Of a stretch of 33,712 bases of DNA, positions 33,526 through 33,712 are shown piece after piece. How positions within the stretch are numbered: position 1 is the stretch's first letter; the number at the start of each line of letters is the position of its first letter. Made by a program: the position numbers and the translations under genes. The notes under the pieces were generated by a model. The model searched no databases. It worked only from the letters and a program-made list of their open reading frames with translations, and was not told the DNA's origin. Source of the stretch: DAMCZI01 sp032095175 (GTDB lineage Bacteria > Bacillota > Clostridia > Clostridiales > Caloramatoraceae); NCBI GenBank assembly GCA_032095175.1, contig DAMCZI010000049.1, forward strand, positions 1-33,712. The letters run 5' to 3'.

Positions 33526-33544
33526 TAGGGATTATGCGACGTAA
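33526..33544 (+). repeat. 19-base dispersed repeat, copy 3
   Basis: TAGGGATTATGCGACGTAA is exactly the reverse complement of 6782-6800, and related to 77-95. AGACCG follows 31 bases after ATGCG (33570-33575); the left copy has AGACCG at the equivalent place, 28 bases away on its own strand. Confidence 0.75.
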
Positions 33545-33712
33545 CGTAGTAGTTAGTTTGTACCTTAAAAGACCGTTCCAACCGAGGTGTCGGGGCATTT
33601 AACCCCTTGGAAAACACTCACTGCGTGTTGAAATTCTAAGATTGCATGGATGGCGACAACCTAAGAACATTCGAAACTCATATGTTGCAAGAATTCTACA
33701 TATTTTATTTTT
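33545..33712. other. Unidentified, possibly structured non-coding sequence at the window end
   Basis: More GC-rich than neighbouring gaps, with no ORF that has a ribosome binding site. GGGG (33592-33595) and CCCC (33603-33606) close a stem that CCAA (33578-33581) and TTGG (33607-33610) can extend. AACAC (33613-33617) and GTGTT (33625-33629) form a second stem. The combination suggests a structured RNA, such as the end of a mobile-element-associated RNA, but I recognise no family. The element may continue beyond the window. Confidence 0.35.

Noticed and set aside
33545..33712. tRNA or rRNA fragment
   Set aside because: No cloverleaf, no T-loop GTTCRANNC with matching stems and no recognisable rRNA conserved sequence.

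Overview
This 33.7 kb window is AT-rich DNA that looks like a chromosome segment of a low-GC, Gram-positive, anaerobic member of the Clostridia (perhaps Clostridiaceae or a Caloramator-like relative; this is inferred). The supporting signs are AGGAGG-type ribosome binding sites, frequent TTG/GTG starts, a T-box leader in front of a lysyl-tRNA synthetase gene, a firmicute exosortase (XrtG) locus, a BMP-type nucleoside ABC transporter and a methyl-accepting chemotaxis protein. I see no rRNA or tRNA gene, no CRISPR array and no intact transposase gene. Genes lie mostly on the + strand; only a UvrD-like helicase and the chemotaxis receptor lie on the - strand.

Layout. (1) 1-4669: a short repeat-bearing leader and a solitary 1488-residue SF1 helicase with a C-terminal Vsr/MTES-type nuclease, a candidate defence or DNA-processing protein. 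(2) 4677-6575: a consensus promoter, a T-box riboswitch and a divergent class II lysyl-tRNA synthetase. (3) 6576-10500: a PPP-family phosphatase and a UvrD/PcrA-like helicase facing each other, with repeat-rich gaps; the two outer gaps of the helicase gene each hold a long palindrome. (4) 10692-21142: a tightly packed eleven-gene cluster made of a GntR/HutC regulator, a nucleoside-type ABC importer (lipoprotein, double ATPase, two permeases), a nicotinamidase-like hydrolase, a PfkB kinase, a Udp/PNP-type nucleoside phosphorylase, a BtpA/SgcQ-family TIM barrel, an iron-type alcohol dehydrogenase and an orphan TrpA-like TIM barrel. Most genes overlap by 1-8 bases, and the cluster ends at a clear terminator. 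(5) 21362-28177: an exosortase G locus with a GtrA-like membrane protein, a PTPS-like protein, a large membrane protein, XrtG, two family-2 glycosyltransferases and a probable Firmicu-CTERM substrate. (6) 28247-33475: a chemotaxis receptor, a zinc-ribbon protein and the TldD/TldE protease pair. (7) 33476-33712: a repeat copy and an unidentified structured non-coding stretch.

The most interesting part is the nucleoside cluster. Its gene content reads as uptake of a nucleoside, phosphorolysis to free base and pentose 1-phosphate, hydrolysis of an amide on the base, phosphorylation of the sugar by a PfkB kinase, then TIM-barrel chemistry (a BtpA-like step and a TrpA-like retro-aldol step) and reduction of an aldehyde by the dehydrogenase. 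DeoB and DeoC, the usual route, are absent from the cluster. By analogy with the archaeal pentose-bisphosphate nucleoside pathway, I propose that it encodes a nucleoside catabolic route that I do not recognise as described. The exosortase locus is a second coherent system, with its likely substrate encoded at the end of the cluster. Intergenic regions carry two families of dispersed repeats that are worth mapping genome-wide.
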